From Thermoplasmata archaeon (GTDB taxonomy: Archaea > Thermoplasmatota > Thermoplasmata > RBG-16-68-12 > SOIM01): a stretch of DNA of 64,000 nucleotides. The notes under the pieces are model-generated. The model made no database searches. It worked only from the letters and a program-made list of their open reading frames with translations, and was not told the origin of the DNA. Made by a program: the position numbers and the translations under genes. Of this stretch, positions 53,387 to 63,652 are shown piece after piece. Where the stretch lies: positions 258,578 through 322,577 of the forward strand of contig JAGLME010000004.1 in NCBI GenBank assembly GCA_023140195.1, written 5' to 3'. Position 1 is the first letter of the stretch. Each line of letters begins with the position of its first letter.

Positions 53387-54235
53387 ATGGAGATCAAGAA
53401 GATCGGTGTTCTTGGCGCAGGTACCATGGGCAATGGCATAGCTCAGGTCTGCGCTCTCAGCGGGCATGACGTGGTGATGAGGGATATCGAGGATAGATTC
53501 CTGGAGAACGGGATGAATGCCATTCAGAAGAGCCTCTCGAAAGGGGTGGAGAAGGGAAAACTTGCACAGGAGCAGGCTGACCAGGCACTTTCCAGGATAC
53601 AGACGACCTTGAACGTGGAAGACCTGAAGAATGTGGATTTGGTCATCGAGGCGGTCATCGAGAATGCTGACCTTAAGAAGAGCGTCTTCCAGGAACTGGA
53701 TGGACTGGTTGGCGATGAAGTCATCTTTGCGTCCAATACATCTAGCATTTCGATCACGGAACTCGGATCAGCGAGCAAGAGGCCGGACAAGTTCATCGGC
53801 ATGCACTTCATGAACCCGGTTCCGATAATGAAGCTGGTAGAGGTAATCAAGGGGATGGAAACGAGCGACCAGACCAAGGAGATCATTTTCGCACTGACAG
53901 AGAAGATGGGGAAGATGCCGGTGGAGGTCAGTGACTACCCAGGATTCGTTTCGAACAGAATTCTGATGCCCATGATCAACGAGGCCGTATTCTGCATTCA
54001 GGAAGGCGTCGGAACGGTCGAGTCGATTGATTCTGTTATGAAGCTCGGCATGAACCATCCTCTGGGGCCATTGCAGGTGGCCGATTTGATAGGACTGGAT
54101 GTCTGCCTTTTCATCATGGAGGTTCTGCACGAAGGCTTTGGGGATCCGAAGTATCGGCCGTGTCCACTACTGAAGAAGATGGTCCGTTCTGGCAATCTGG
54201 GTCGGAAGACCGGGAAAGGGTTCTACGAGTATTAG
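53387..54235 (+). CDS. 3-hydroxyacyl-CoA (3-hydroxybutyryl-CoA) dehydrogenase
   Basis: A 282-residue NAD(P)-dependent dehydrogenase: nucleotide loop [32 protein letters not shown], the substrate signature [19 protein letters not shown] with the catalytic histidine, and [20 protein letters not shown]. Length and motifs match short-chain 3-hydroxybutyryl-CoA dehydrogenases. It overlaps the operon of the thiolase. Confidence 0.92.
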   Translation: MEIKKIGVLGAGTMGNGIAQVCALSGHDVVMRDIEDRFLENGMNAIQKSLSKGVEKGKLAQEQADQALSRIQTTLNVEDLKNVDLVIEAVIENADLKKSVFQELDGLVGDEVIFASNTSSISITELGSASKRPDKFIGMHFMNPVPIMKLVEVIKGMETSDQTKEIIFALTEKMGKMPVEVSDYPGFVSNRILMPMINEAVFCIQEGVGTVESIDSVMKLGMNHPLGPLQVADLIGLDVCLFIMEVLHEGFGDPKYRPCPLLKKMVRSGNLGRKTGKGFYEY

Positions 54236-54318
54236 TCAGAATTGTGGATCCTTCAGTCTGCAAGTGACCAGGTCCGAGGTCTTCGAGCGTACAAACCCCT
54301 TCATGAACTAACGCAGTA

Positions 54319-54330
54319 AGATATTTAACA
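54319..54330 (+). promoter_or_regulatory. Promoter of the NosD-like gene at 54365
   Basis: AGATATTTAACA, a TATA box, lies about 35 bases before the ATG. Confidence 0.5.
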
Positions 54331-54364
54331 CGGTCGAGGATTTGTCATCAGCAACGAGGATAAG

Positions 54365-56683
54365 ATGCGTAGCAAAGCACTGGTCGTGGTACTCCTTCTA
54401 TGCATGGGCATTTTCCAGCTTGGGCTGACCATCTTTCCAACAACCGTGAGCTCTGGAACCCTCTACGTGGGTGGCGCTGGTCCATTGAACTACACAGCGA
54501 TACAGGACGCCATAAACGCTTCAAGCCCCGGCGACACGATCTACGTGTTCAACGGAACGTACTATGAGAATGTCGTGGTAAACAGAACATTGACCCTCAC
54601 TGGAGAGATTAGGAATGCAACCATAATTGACGGTGGATTGAACGGAAGCGCAGTCTACATTACTGCTGATTGGGTCAACATCAGCGGGTTCACGATAACG
54701 AACGGAGGCATGGCCATGGAGGATGCTGGGATAGAAGTGGATCATTCGAACAACTGCACAATTACGAACAATACATTGTCGGGGAACACGATCGGCATCC
54801 ACCTCAACACCACTCAATACAGCAGAATCGATAACAACATCCTGTCTGGCAACACCAATGAAAGCATTGCTCTCGTAACATCCGATTGGAATATCATCGA
54901 AAGCAACACCGCCTCAAACAGCATAGTGGGCATCAATCTCGGTTACTCCGATAACAATACCATCGCCGATAACAATGCATCGAACAACATATATGGCATC
55001 TTTCTCTGGACCCATTCTAACAACAACACCATAGACAACAACACAGCTTCTGACAATCTGGCCCCTGCCATATACATTCGACAGCACTCAAACATGAACA
55101 GGATCACGAACAACACTGCCTCGAACAATGACTACGGAATCTACTGCGCGTATGAATCCAACAACACGACGATCTCCGGGAACAACTTCTCACAAGGCAA
55201 CGGCATAGGCATTCGTCTATACGAAACTGGCTATAACATAGTCGAACGTAACAACGTCTCCTCAAACGTCAATCACGGCATATTGATATTGATATCAGAC
55301 AACAACACCATTTCCAAGAACGAGGCCACATATAACGGCAATGACGGCATCAGTCTTCAGTCAGGGCACAACAACACCATAGTTGAGAACAATATCTCGA
55401 ACAACTCCAACGGCATCTACCTTCTGAACTCCTTCATCAACAACATAACTGACAACAGAATTCTCCGTAACCAGCACGGGATATACACGGTCATTTCAAG
55501 GAAGAACTCGATTCAAGACAACAACTTCTCCCTGAACACTGGACACGGTCTGTACATCACAAGCAGCCGTTTCAATACGATCGCACGCAACAATGTCTCA
55601 TCGAACGGTGGGTACGGCATCTATCTCGGCTTTTCCTGGAACAACACGATCTTCCACAACAACATCATCACCAATACGTGGCAAGCCCGTGATGATAGAG
55701 ACACGAATCAATGGGATAACGGGTATCCTTCTGGCGGGAACTACTGGTCGAACTACACTGGAGTCGATTTGTTCTCAGGCCCGAATTACAGCGTGCCAGG
55801 AAGTGACGGCTTCGGAGATACTCCGTTTATCATAGATGCGGACAGCCGGGACAGATACCCGCTCATGTCACCGTATCCGCCCGTCGCACCACTGGCACCC
55901 TCTCCGATGAACGCATTCCTTTCGGGTTTGGGTCTTGAGAATGTCACGCTCACATGGATTCTGTCTCCCGATGATGGCCAGGAACTCAAGCCTGTCGTTC
56001 GATACGACATATACGGGAACACGAGCTACAGTGCGAACGGGGTCGGTTACCAGTACCTTGCTTCTGTCCCAAATGGCACTACCCAGTACGTAGATGTTCT
56101 TGCGGGCGAGGGTGACCCGAACAACTATTTCTATCGGATCTGCGCAGTTGGTATTGACAATAGCTCGAGATGTGGCGTCCAGCAACTCTCTAAATTCACG
56201 CGGCCTCTGGCAAAGGGACAGAATCTCATATCCATTCCACTTCAGCAATCCGATGAGAGCCTTGGATCGGTTCTCCAAACCGTCTCGTTCGACAAGGCCT
56301 GGTTCTACGACTCCTTCGTACAGGAATGGAAATCCCTTGTGACGGCCAAACCATATTCCAGAGGTCTTGGAACCGTGAACCTCACGATGGGGCTCTGGAT
56401 AAACGTCTTAGGTGATTCGAATCTCACTGTTGCCGGACTTGTGCCCATGGTAACAATTACACAACTACATGGTGGCTGGAACCTTGTCGGATTCCCTTCC
56501 TTCATGAATTATTCTGTCGCTGATCTCAATGCGTCCGTAGCGGCGGAAAGGATCGAAGGTTTTGATGCCTTTGTTCCACCGTACTATCTGAAGGTTCTTC
56601 AGGGTTCTGACCCCTTCCTGACAGGGCACGGCTATTGGGTCAAGGCCGTTGGGAACACAGCTTGGGTTCTTTCGAATACCTGA
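54365..56683 (+). CDS. Secreted NosD-like beta-helix protein with C-terminal surface domain
   Basis: A 772-residue protein: signal peptide (LVVVLLLCMGIFQLGLTIFP), LYVGGAGPLNYTAIQDAINA, beta-helix repeats rich in NNT (DNNTASDNLAPAIYIRQHSN), the GYPSGGNYWSNYTGVDLFSG closure, a fibronectin-III-like part and the same C-terminal domain as the protein at 9044 (KGQNLISIPLQQSDESLGSV and GGWNLVGFPSF). No membrane anchor is seen at the C-terminus, unlike the 36-41 kb pair. Probably secreted or bound to the surface by the C-terminal domain. Confidence 0.75.
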   Translation: MRSKALVVVLLLCMGIFQLGLTIFPTTVSSGTLYVGGAGPLNYTAIQDAINASSPGDTIYVFNGTYYENVVVNRTLTLTGEIRNATIIDGGLNGSAVYITADWVNISGFTITNGGMAMEDAGIEVDHSNNCTITNNTLSGNTIGIHLNTTQYSRIDNNILSGNTNESIALVTSDWNIIESNTASNSIVGINLGYSDNNTIADNNASNNIYGIFLWTHSNNNTIDNNTASDNLAPAIYIRQHSNMNRITNNTASNNDYGIYCAYESNNTTISGNNFSQGNGIGIRLYETGYNIVERNNVSSNVNHGILILISDNNTISKNEATYNGNDGISLQSGHNNTIVENNISNNSNGIYLLNSFINNITDNRILRNQHGIYTVISRKNSIQDNNFSLNTGHGLYITSSRFNTIARNNVSSNGGYGIYLGFSWNNTIFHNNIITNTWQARDDRDTNQWDNGYPSGGNYWSNYTGVDLFSGPNYSVPGSDGFGDTPFIIDADSRDRYPLMSPYPPVAPLAPSPMNAFLSGLGLENVTLTWILSPDDGQELKPVVRYDIYGNTSYSANGVGYQYLASVPNGTTQYVDVLAGEGDPNNYFYRICAVGIDNSSRCGVQQLSKFTRPLAKGQNLISIPLQQSDESLGSVLQTVSFDKAWFYDSFVQEWKSLVTAKPYSRGLGTVNLTMGLWINVLGDSNLTVAGLVPMVTITQLHGGWNLVGFPSFMNYSVADLNASVAAERIEGFDAFVPPYYLKVLQGSDPFLTGHGYWVKAVGNTAWVLSNT

Positions 56684-56763
56684 AGTTCTCAATTTGTGGA
56701 GTCGAGGCCACAAACTTCTTTTAGCCCAAACACAATATTATCTGATTTCACATCAGTGAGAAA

Positions 56764-59700
56764 ATGATACGTAAGGTAAGAAAGCAACATTCGAAGCAGG
56801 AGATCCTCGACCTGCTAGAGCCACTGGTACGTAAGTGGTTCGATACCTCATTTGATGAGCTCACAGAGCCCCAGTCCTTCGCCGTACCCCTGATCCACGA
56901 GAGGAAGAACGTGCTTGTCTCTTCCCCCACAGGTTCCGGCAAGACGATAACAGCCTTCCTGTCCATCATCAACGAACTCCTCAAACTGCAGAAGAAAGGC
57001 AAGCTGGAGGACAAGATCTACTGTGTCTACATATCCCCCCTGAAGGCACTGGCCAATGACATTAATCGGAATCTTACGACCCCACTGGAGGAAATGAGGC
57101 AACTCGCGCTCAAGGAAGGACTGGAACCCCCCGAGATCAAGGTCGCGGTACGTTCAGGCGACACTTCACCCTCAGAGCGCCAGAAAATGGCAAGGAAACC
57201 TCCACACATCTTCATCACAACGCCCGAATCCCTCGCTCTTGTTCTGACCGCGCCTAAGTTCCGAAAGAAGCTGGCTGACGCCAAGTGGGTCATTATCGAC
57301 GAGATCCACGAGATATGCTCGTCCAAGAGAGGAGTGCACCTTTCGCTGTCACTGGAGAGGCTTCGAGAACAGATTGGAAAGGACTTCACACGAATCGGAT
57401 TGTCCGCCACCATAGCGCCGATCAACGAGATCGCCAAGTTCCTGGTGGGTTACGAGAACGGCAAACTAAGAGATGTGAACGTCGTTGAGGTCGAGGGGAC
57501 CAAGAGGCTGGACCTGGGTGTCCTCTGCCCTGTCCAGGACATGACCGTCCTCCCGTACGAGATCGTCAACGCGAGAATGTACGACCTGCTGACCCAACTG
57601 GTGAACGACCACCGGACCACGCTCATATTCACCAACACCAGGAGCGGCACCGAGCATGTTTCGTACAAGCTCAAGGAGAAGGGGATCGAGGACCTGGCTG
57701 CCCATCACGGAAGCCTCAGCAAGTTCATCAGGCTGGATGTGGAGGAGAGGCTCAAGAACGGGGAACTTAAGGCCGCGGTTTCTTCAACCTCTCTCGAACT
57801 GGGAATAGACATCGGTTACATCGACCTCGTGTGCCAGATAGGTTCTCCCAAATCCATCGCCAAAGGTCTCCAGAGGATCGGAAGGTCCGGCCATGCGGTC
57901 GGAGACACAAGCGTCGGCAGGATGATCGTGTTCGACAACGATGACCTGGTAGAATGCGCCGCACTCACCAAGAACGCCTATGACAACCACATCGACCAGG
58001 TGCACATACCGACCAACAATCTCGACGTGCTGGCCCAGAACATCGTCGGCATGAGCTTGGTGAAGAGGTGGGAGGCCGAAGATGCGTTCAAGATGGTCAA
58101 GAGGTCGTATCCATATCACAATCTCAAGAAGAAGGACTTCCGCGATGTGCTGGAATTTCTTGCACAAAGGAATCCGGACGTCAAGGTCTACGCCAAGATC
58201 TGGTACGACAGGGAAGATGACCGATTCGGGAGGAAGAGAGGAAGCAGACTAATCTATTTCACAAACACTGGCACCATTCCTGAAGAAGGGTCATACAAGG
58301 TCTTTTCTGAACGAGGACAGAAGATCGGGGACCTGTCGGAGAAGTTCGTGGAGTACCTGTCGAGAGGGGACGTGTTCGTTCTGGGCGGGAGGACGTACCA
58401 GTTCGAACGTGTCAGGGGCATGAGGGTCTTCGTGAAGGACGCTTCGGGCAGGAGGCCGACGGTTCCGTCCTGGAGCGGGGAGATGCTGCCAAGGACGTTC
58501 GATCTGTCCATAGAGGTCGGCAAGCTTAGAAGGGAGATAGTCGAGAGGCTTCCTTCGGGTGAGGGCAAGACCAAGAAATGGCTGAAGGACGAGTACAGGC
58601 TGGATGACGGTTCGGCCCAGAGCGTGATGAGGTATGTTCAAGAACAACATGCGGTCATTCCGGACGTTCCAACCGACAAGAAGCTGCTGATAGAAGGGCA
58701 CATCGACATGAAGGGCAACCGCAACGCCATCTTCCACTACAGTTTCGGGAGAAGGACGAACGATGCGTTGTCCAGGGCATACGCTTTCGCTCTGACCGAG
58801 AAGCTGGGATGCAACGTTCGGGTATCCATAACAGATGACAACTTCATGATCACCGCCCCCAAGAGATTCTCCCTGAAGAACATCCACAAACTGGTCACGA
58901 GCAAGACGCTGGAAGACACCCTGAGAAGGGCCATCAAGAACACTGAGCTCTTCAAACAGCGCTTCAGGCACTGCGCCACCAGGAGCTTCATGATTCTGAG
59001 ATCCTACAAAGGCAGAGAGATCTCCATGAACAGGCAGCAGATGCGGTCTGAGAAGGTGCTGGACTGGTTCCACGAGATCGAGAACTTCCCAGTGATCAAG
59101 GAAACGTACAACGAGATTCTGAACGAGGTCATGGACCTCAAGCACGCGCACAAGGTACTGGAGATGATTGAGAACGGGGAGATGGAGATGGCAACGGCCG
59201 ACTTCTCCAATCTGCCTTCACCGTTCGCGCACAATGTCGTTCTTCTCGGCATATCCGACGTCGTCCTGATGGAGGACCGGAGCGCTTTGCTGAGGGACTT
59301 CCACCGGAAGATACTGAAGAGGGTCATCTCCGAGGACAGGATGGAGGAGTTCCAGTTCCAGGAGGAAGAGATAGAGAGGTTCTTCAGGAAGAAGATACCC
59401 AGGATCAAGAAGAAGGCCGATGTGGTCAGTGTAATCAAGAGTCTGGGGGTTGCGAACGCGGCCCAGCAGAAGGGTGTCAGCATCCACGACCACTCCGATG
59501 TTGACTTCCCCACGCTGCAGAAGTGGGGTGAGGAGCTGTTGCAGGAAGGCAAGATCGCGTCAGTGTGGACGCCAAAGGGGGTCCTGCACTGCGCCAAAGG
59601 GGACGTTCCGTTTTTTATGTCCGTATACGCCCACACAGGAAGGTTGGAGAATGTCGAGAAGAAGGTCCTGAACCGTCTGGCCAACGAAAAATCCACCTCC

Positions 59701-62175
59701 AAAATACTATCCAAAGAATTCAAACTCGGCTTCAAAGAGATGAACGAGCACCTGAAGAAACTCGAGATGTACTACCTGATAGAGAGAGAAGGGTTGAAGG
59801 ATATCATCTGGAAAGTAAGGAAGACGGCCGCGGCTGAATTCGAATCATCACTTGACGCCATCGTGAAGACGTACCTCGGGTCCAAGGGACCGCTGACACT
59901 GTCAGAGGTCTCGTTCTTGGTGGACATGTCGGAGGACGTGGTAAAGGAAGTACTGCAGGACCTCGAAAGGGAGGAGCTGGTATCATCCGGGAACTTCGTG
60001 GTGGGAGAGGACTACCAGTACATGCTCACAAGGGACCTGATGCACCTGGAGACCGGGAAGGAAGAGGAGCGTGAGGTGTTCGACGAGAAGCAGATAACCG
60101 GGTTCCTGCTGGAGAAACAGTTCAGGCAGATCGAGAGCATCGACGAGCACTTCGAGACCTTCCTGGAAGAGGGAATGGAATACGACATCTTCAACCGGGT
60201 CCCGTCGTTCAGCATGAGAGAGTGGGGCCGAAAGAGAAAGAACGGGGACATCCTCCAGGGACGTTTCTCGAACGGAAGGGTCTGCTACATCACCAAGGAT
60301 GACGCACCGCTGTTCGTGAGCGCCTACAGAAGGGAGGAGCCCAGCGAGTTCGACGAGGAGGTCCTGGACGTCCTGCACACAAGCGACGGCATGTCGTTGG
60401 CCGAGATCATCAGCAAGACCAAGGAAGAGCGGGACCGGATCAAGGAGAGCATCGACAACCTGGACAGGAACATGTACGTCGTCAGGAAGTACCACTCACA
60501 GGAAGGGTGGGCATCAAAGAACATCTACGTCCCATTCGAGGTCGAGGGTGATGTGGAGGACACGACCGAGAAGATCGTACTGAGGTTCCTGAAGGGCTAC
60601 GGTCCGTGCTCGCTTCAAGATATCAAAGGCAGAACTTCGTTCTACTACAGTGAGATCGAAACGATACTACCCAGACTGCAGGAAGAGGGGGTCATAGAGA
60701 AGATCTGGGTGGGCGACCTGGGAATGGAACTGTGGATACTGGCCGAGGAATTGGACGGGCTGAGGAAGACGGAGATAAAGGATGTCCAGGACAAGATGCG
60801 GGTACTTTCGTTGTACGATCCGTGGATACAGCCCATGTGGTCCCAGCTGGTCAACAGGTACGGCGAAGGATGGTACTTCCCATTGGTCAAGGACGGAAAG
60901 CTCTGCGGGATGATAGAGAAGTGGGAGATGTCCGGCTGCGTGGAGGTCAGGGAGATCGAACTCGAGGACGAGAAGATGATACCGGACCTCATCGAGGCGC
61001 TGGACCACATGATGAGGTTCTTCAAGAAGAAGGGCGTGGACATACTGCGCATAACGAGGGCATTTGGTGAGGACATCGCTGGATCGAAACACCTCAAGAA
61101 GTTCCTGAAGAACGGTTACCACCAGATAGGGGATTTCATAGCCAAGGGCAAGTTCGAACCCGTTACATTCGACCAGAGCCACATCATGAGCTACATATTC
61201 TGGAAACAGGGCATCCACCAGGACACCAAGTTCGAGAACGTTCCGGATGCCATTGAAAAGCTCGGGGGGCTCAGGTCCACATTCGAAGCGAACCTCAAGA
61301 CCAGGATACCCGTACCTCTGCACAGGCTCTACGATCAGGGGACCATATACACCGGCAAGGCCATTCCAGATTACAGCACATACACCACCCTGGAAGAACT
61401 GGCGGTCTACAAGAAGGCGAAGAACAGGAAGCTGACCGATTACATGAAGACGGTCCTGGCGGTCGTGAAGGACCAAGAGCCGGTCGTCAGGAGGAAGCTC
61501 TTCACTCTGTCGCCTTTGGGTTACGGGAATACGACCGAATCGCTTCACAAGCTCACTGACGGCCTGCACGTGGTTGGGGCCACATCGAGCGGCAAGGTCG
61601 CCTATCAGAGCGTTCCCGACAACGAGGAAATGACAACAAATGAAGCGAGGAGGTTCGTTCTGAAGCGCATAATAGACAGCTTCGGCGTCTTCAGCGCGGA
61701 GAAGCTCTCCGAGTACACCGGCCATGAGTACAAGATGGAGGAGACCAGGAAGATATTGAGACGGCTGGAAAGGGAAGGCCATCTGGTCAAGGGATTTTTC
61801 ATGGAAGGGAACGACACGCTGCACTGGATCGTCAAGGAGGACCTGGACAGGATAGGCAAGATAGACTTCGACGGCAAGTTCATCCTCACACCGAGGGACA
61901 ACCTGGCGGTCTACCTCAGGCAGCACATCAGGGACAAGTGGGATTCCGGATACCGCATGGTGGCGTTCGACGGCACGGACATGATAGCGGCGTTCAAGGT
62001 CAGGTTCAGGAAGAACGAGATAGTCATGACGGACTTCGACGGGGAAACGGCCGCGAGGAACATACTCAAGGACTTCTCCATACAGAACGACATCAGGATA
62101 GTCGAAGAGAGGAGAGAGATGGACGACTGGGAACTGGTGATGTGGTACGACAGGATGCAGGGCAAGGAAAGATGA
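56764..62175 (+). CDS. Large Lhr-like superfamily 2 helicase
   Basis: A 1803-residue protein. The first 850 residues form an Lhr core: Walker A VSSPTGSGKTITAFLSII, the DEIH box VIIDEIHEICSSKRG, GLSATIAPINEIAKFL, FTNTRSGTEHVSYKL, and the RecA2 motif QRIGRSGHAVGDTSVGRMIV. The remaining ~950 residues contain many short winged-helix-like units and a part (QGTIYTGKAIPDYSTYTTLE) reminiscent of the AlkZ-like/HTH_42 domain of bacterial Lhr. It is longer than the usual 850-1500 residues. Lhr helicases remodel RNA:DNA hybrids and act in repair. Its ATG follows a GTGAG. Confidence 0.8.
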   Translation: MIRKVRKQHSKQEILDLLEPLVRKWFDTSFDELTEPQSFAVPLIHERKNVLVSSPTGSGKTITAFLSIINELLKLQKKGKLEDKIYCVYISPLKALANDINRNLTTPLEEMRQLALKEGLEPPEIKVAVRSGDTSPSERQKMARKPPHIFITTPESLALVLTAPKFRKKLADAKWVIIDEIHEICSSKRGVHLSLSLERLREQIGKDFTRIGLSATIAPINEIAKFLVGYENGKLRDVNVVEVEGTKRLDLGVLCPVQDMTVLPYEIVNARMYDLLTQLVNDHRTTLIFTNTRSGTEHVSYKLKEKGIEDLAAHHGSLSKFIRLDVEERLKNGELKAAVSSTSLELGIDIGYIDLVCQIGSPKSIAKGLQRIGRSGHAVGDTSVGRMIVFDNDDLVECAALTKNAYDNHIDQVHIPTNNLDVLAQNIVGMSLVKRWEAEDAFKMVKRSYPYHNLKKKDFRDVLEFLAQRNPDVKVYAKIWYDREDDRFGRKRGSRLIYFTNTGTIPEEGSYKVFSERGQKIGDLSEKFVEYLSRGDVFVLGGRTYQFERVRGMRVFVKDASGRRPTVPSWSGEMLPRTFDLSIEVGKLRREIVERLPSGEGKTKKWLKDEYRLDDGSAQSVMRYVQEQHAVIPDVPTDKKLLIEGHIDMKGNRNAIFHYSFGRRTNDALSRAYAFALTEKLGCNVRVSITDDNFMITAPKRFSLKNIHKLVTSKTLEDTLRRAIKNTELFKQRFRHCATRSFMILRSYKGREISMNRQQMRSEKVLDWFHEIENFPVIKETYNEILNEVMDLKHAHKVLEMIENGEMEMATADFSNLPSPFAHNVVLLGISDVVLMEDRSALLRDFHRKILKRVISEDRMEEFQFQEEEIERFFRKKIPRIKKKADVVSVIKSLGVANAAQQKGVSIHDHSDVDFPTLQKWGEELLQEGKIASVWTPKGVLHCAKGDVPFFMSVYAHTGRLENVEKKVLNRLANEKSTSKILSKEFKLGFKEMNEHLKKLEMYYLIEREGLKDIIWKVRKTAAAEFESSLDAIVKTYLGSKGPLTLSEVSFLVDMSEDVVKEVLQDLEREELVSSGNFVVGEDYQYMLTRDLMHLETGKEEEREVFDEKQITGFLLEKQFRQIESIDEHFETFLEEGMEYDIFNRVPSFSMREWGRKRKNGDILQGRFSNGRVCYITKDDAPLFVSAYRREEPSEFDEEVLDVLHTSDGMSLAEIISKTKEERDRIKESIDNLDRNMYVVRKYHSQEGWASKNIYVPFEVEGDVEDTTEKIVLRFLKGYGPCSLQDIKGRTSFYYSEIETILPRLQEEGVIEKIWVGDLGMELWILAEELDGLRKTEIKDVQDKMRVLSLYDPWIQPMWSQLVNRYGEGWYFPLVKDGKLCGMIEKWEMSGCVEVREIELEDEKMIPDLIEALDHMMRFFKKKGVDILRITRAFGEDIAGSKHLKKFLKNGYHQIGDFIAKGKFEPVTFDQSHIMSYIFWKQGIHQDTKFENVPDAIEKLGGLRSTFEANLKTRIPVPLHRLYDQGTIYTGKAIPDYSTYTTLEELAVYKKAKNRKLTDYMKTVLAVVKDQEPVVRRKLFTLSPLGYGNTTESLHKLTDGLHVVGATSSGKVAYQSVPDNEEMTTNEARRFVLKRIIDSFGVFSAEKLSEYTGHEYKMEETRKILRRLEREGHLVKGFFMEGNDTLHWIVKEDLDRIGKIDFDGKFILTPRDNLAVYLRQHIRDKWDSGYRMVAFDGTDMIAAFKVRFRKNEIVMTDFDGETAARNILKDFSIQNDIRIVEERREMDDWELVMWYDRMQGKER

Positions 62176-62217
62176 GAATTGGCAAAGTTTATTCAAGTTG
62201 AATCCATCATTGGGGGC

Positions 62218-63432
62218 ATGACGCTCCAATCTGTTTTGGACAGGGTTGATAACGCGAGGGACGAGATGGTCGACTCCCTCATCGAGCTGTGCAAGATCCC
62301 GGCGGTCCATCCAGAGTCTGGAGGGGACGGCGAATCAAAGAGGGCGGAGTTCCTGAAAGGCCTGATAGAGAAACTGGGTCTGCCTGTTCGATCGGTGGAT
62401 GCACCTGATGACAGGGTCTCGAGCGGTGTGAGGCCCAACATTCTCGTGGAGGTGGATGGGGAGCAGAAGAAGAGGATCTGGATAGTGTCGCACTCGGACA
62501 TAGTCCCCGAGGGAGATCTCAAGAGCTGGGAAACGGACCCGTATGATCCAGTCGTGAAGGACGGGAAGATATTCGGACGGGGGACCGAGGACAACGGTCA
62601 GGCGGTCATCGCTTCGCTTTACGCGCTCTGGGCAGTGAAGGAAGAGGACGAGAAGACTGGACTGAGCTGCGCATTGGCCATAGTGGCGGATGAGGAGACT
62701 GGGAGTGAAAAGGGGATACGGTACCTGCTGGAGCAAGGCATCTTCGATCAGGACGACCTCATACTGGTCCCGGACTTCTCCAGCCCCAAGGGGGATGAGA
62801 TAGAGATAGCCGAGAAGAACATACTCTGGCTCAGGGTCAAGACGACCGGTAGACAGGCCCACGGAAGCCTACCTGACAAGGGGATAAATGCACACAGGGC
62901 CGGTGCAACGTTGATGCTGAGAGCCGACAAGGAACTTCACGCCAGGTACGATCACAAGAACGAGATGTTCGACGTGCCAGTGTCGTCCTTCGAGCCGACC
63001 AAGAAGGAGTCCAATGTTCCCAACATAAACACCATTCCGGGGGAGGACGTGTTCTATTTCGACTGCCGGATCCTGCCCGATGTGCCTCCAGCGGATGTCA
63101 AGCAGATGGTGAGAACCCTGGCGGACGAGATAGAGAACGAGTACAAGGTCAAGGTAGAGATAGCTGTCATGCAGGAGGAGACCAGTCCACCCACAAAAGA
63201 GGATTCGGAGATAGTTGTCAAGCTTGCTGACGCGATAAGAAGCGTCAAGGGCATCGAACCGAGGTTGGTGGGCATCGGGGGTGGCACCTGCGCCGCTTAC
63301 TTCAGGCAGAAAGGGTTCAACGCGCCTGTCTGGACATCCGGCGACAAGATGGCTCATGACTCCAACGAGTACTGCATCATCGACAACCTGGTCAACGACG
63401 CTAAGGTGTTCGCTTCGGTCCTTCTGTCCTAG
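62218..63432 (+). CDS. M20-family metallopeptidase (ArgE/DapE/CPG2 type)
   Basis: A 404-residue zinc peptidase. Zinc ligands and catalytic residues can be placed: IVSHSDIVPEGD (His and Asp), GRGTEDNGQAV (Asp), ADEETGSEKG (Glu pair), VPDFSSPKG (Asp) and MAHDSNEYC (His). A dimerisation domain sits between (RQAHGSLPDKGINAHRAGAT). It hydrolyses peptide or N-acyl amino-acid bonds. ATG 62218 is the likelier start; a TTG at 62179 just after the helicase stop would add 13 residues. The gene ends overlapping the convergent zinc-ribbon gene. Confidence 0.88.
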   Translation: MTLQSVLDRVDNARDEMVDSLIELCKIPAVHPESGGDGESKRAEFLKGLIEKLGLPVRSVDAPDDRVSSGVRPNILVEVDGEQKKRIWIVSHSDIVPEGDLKSWETDPYDPVVKDGKIFGRGTEDNGQAVIASLYALWAVKEEDEKTGLSCALAIVADEETGSEKGIRYLLEQGIFDQDDLILVPDFSSPKGDEIEIAEKNILWLRVKTTGRQAHGSLPDKGINAHRAGATLMLRADKELHARYDHKNEMFDVPVSSFEPTKKESNVPNINTIPGEDVFYFDCRILPDVPPADVKQMVRTLADEIENEYKVKVEIAVMQEETSPPTKEDSEIVVKLADAIRSVKGIEPRLVGIGGGTCAAYFRQKGFNAPVWTSGDKMAHDSNEYCIIDNLVNDAKVFASVLLS

Positions 63433-63640
63433 GCACGGTCTTTTCCCGTACAACTGTGACGCTCAGGTCATCCAAAAGGATCAATGAATCGCACTTGGGA
63501 CACTTGACCCCGTTCCAGGAACCGATGTCCTCCTGGTCGTTCATCTCGATGCGGGACCCTATGCACTGGGGACACTCGAAACTGAGCTTGATGTGCCTGC
63601 CCTTCATCCTATCTAGGGGATATTTCTCTATTTTGCCCAC
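63401..63640 (-). CDS. Small zinc-ribbon protein
   Basis: A 79-residue protein with two CxxC pairs, FECPQCIGSRIEM and GVKCPKCDSLI, forming a zinc ribbon. The GTG start follows GGGAGG at seven bases and lies 12 bases beyond the winged-helix gene, so they form an operon. Probably nucleic-acid or protein interaction; no more can be said. Confidence 0.6.
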   Translation of the reverse strand: MGKIEKYPLDRMKGRHIKLSFECPQCIGSRIEMNDQEDIGSWNGVKCPKCDSLILLDDLSVTVVREKTVPRTEGPKRTP

Positions 63641-63652
63641 GATCTGCCTCCC

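Noticed and set aside
60667-62310. Long open frame antisense to the Lhr helicase
   Set aside because: It lies opposite a gene with clear helicase motifs and follows its codon bias; the translation shows no motif.
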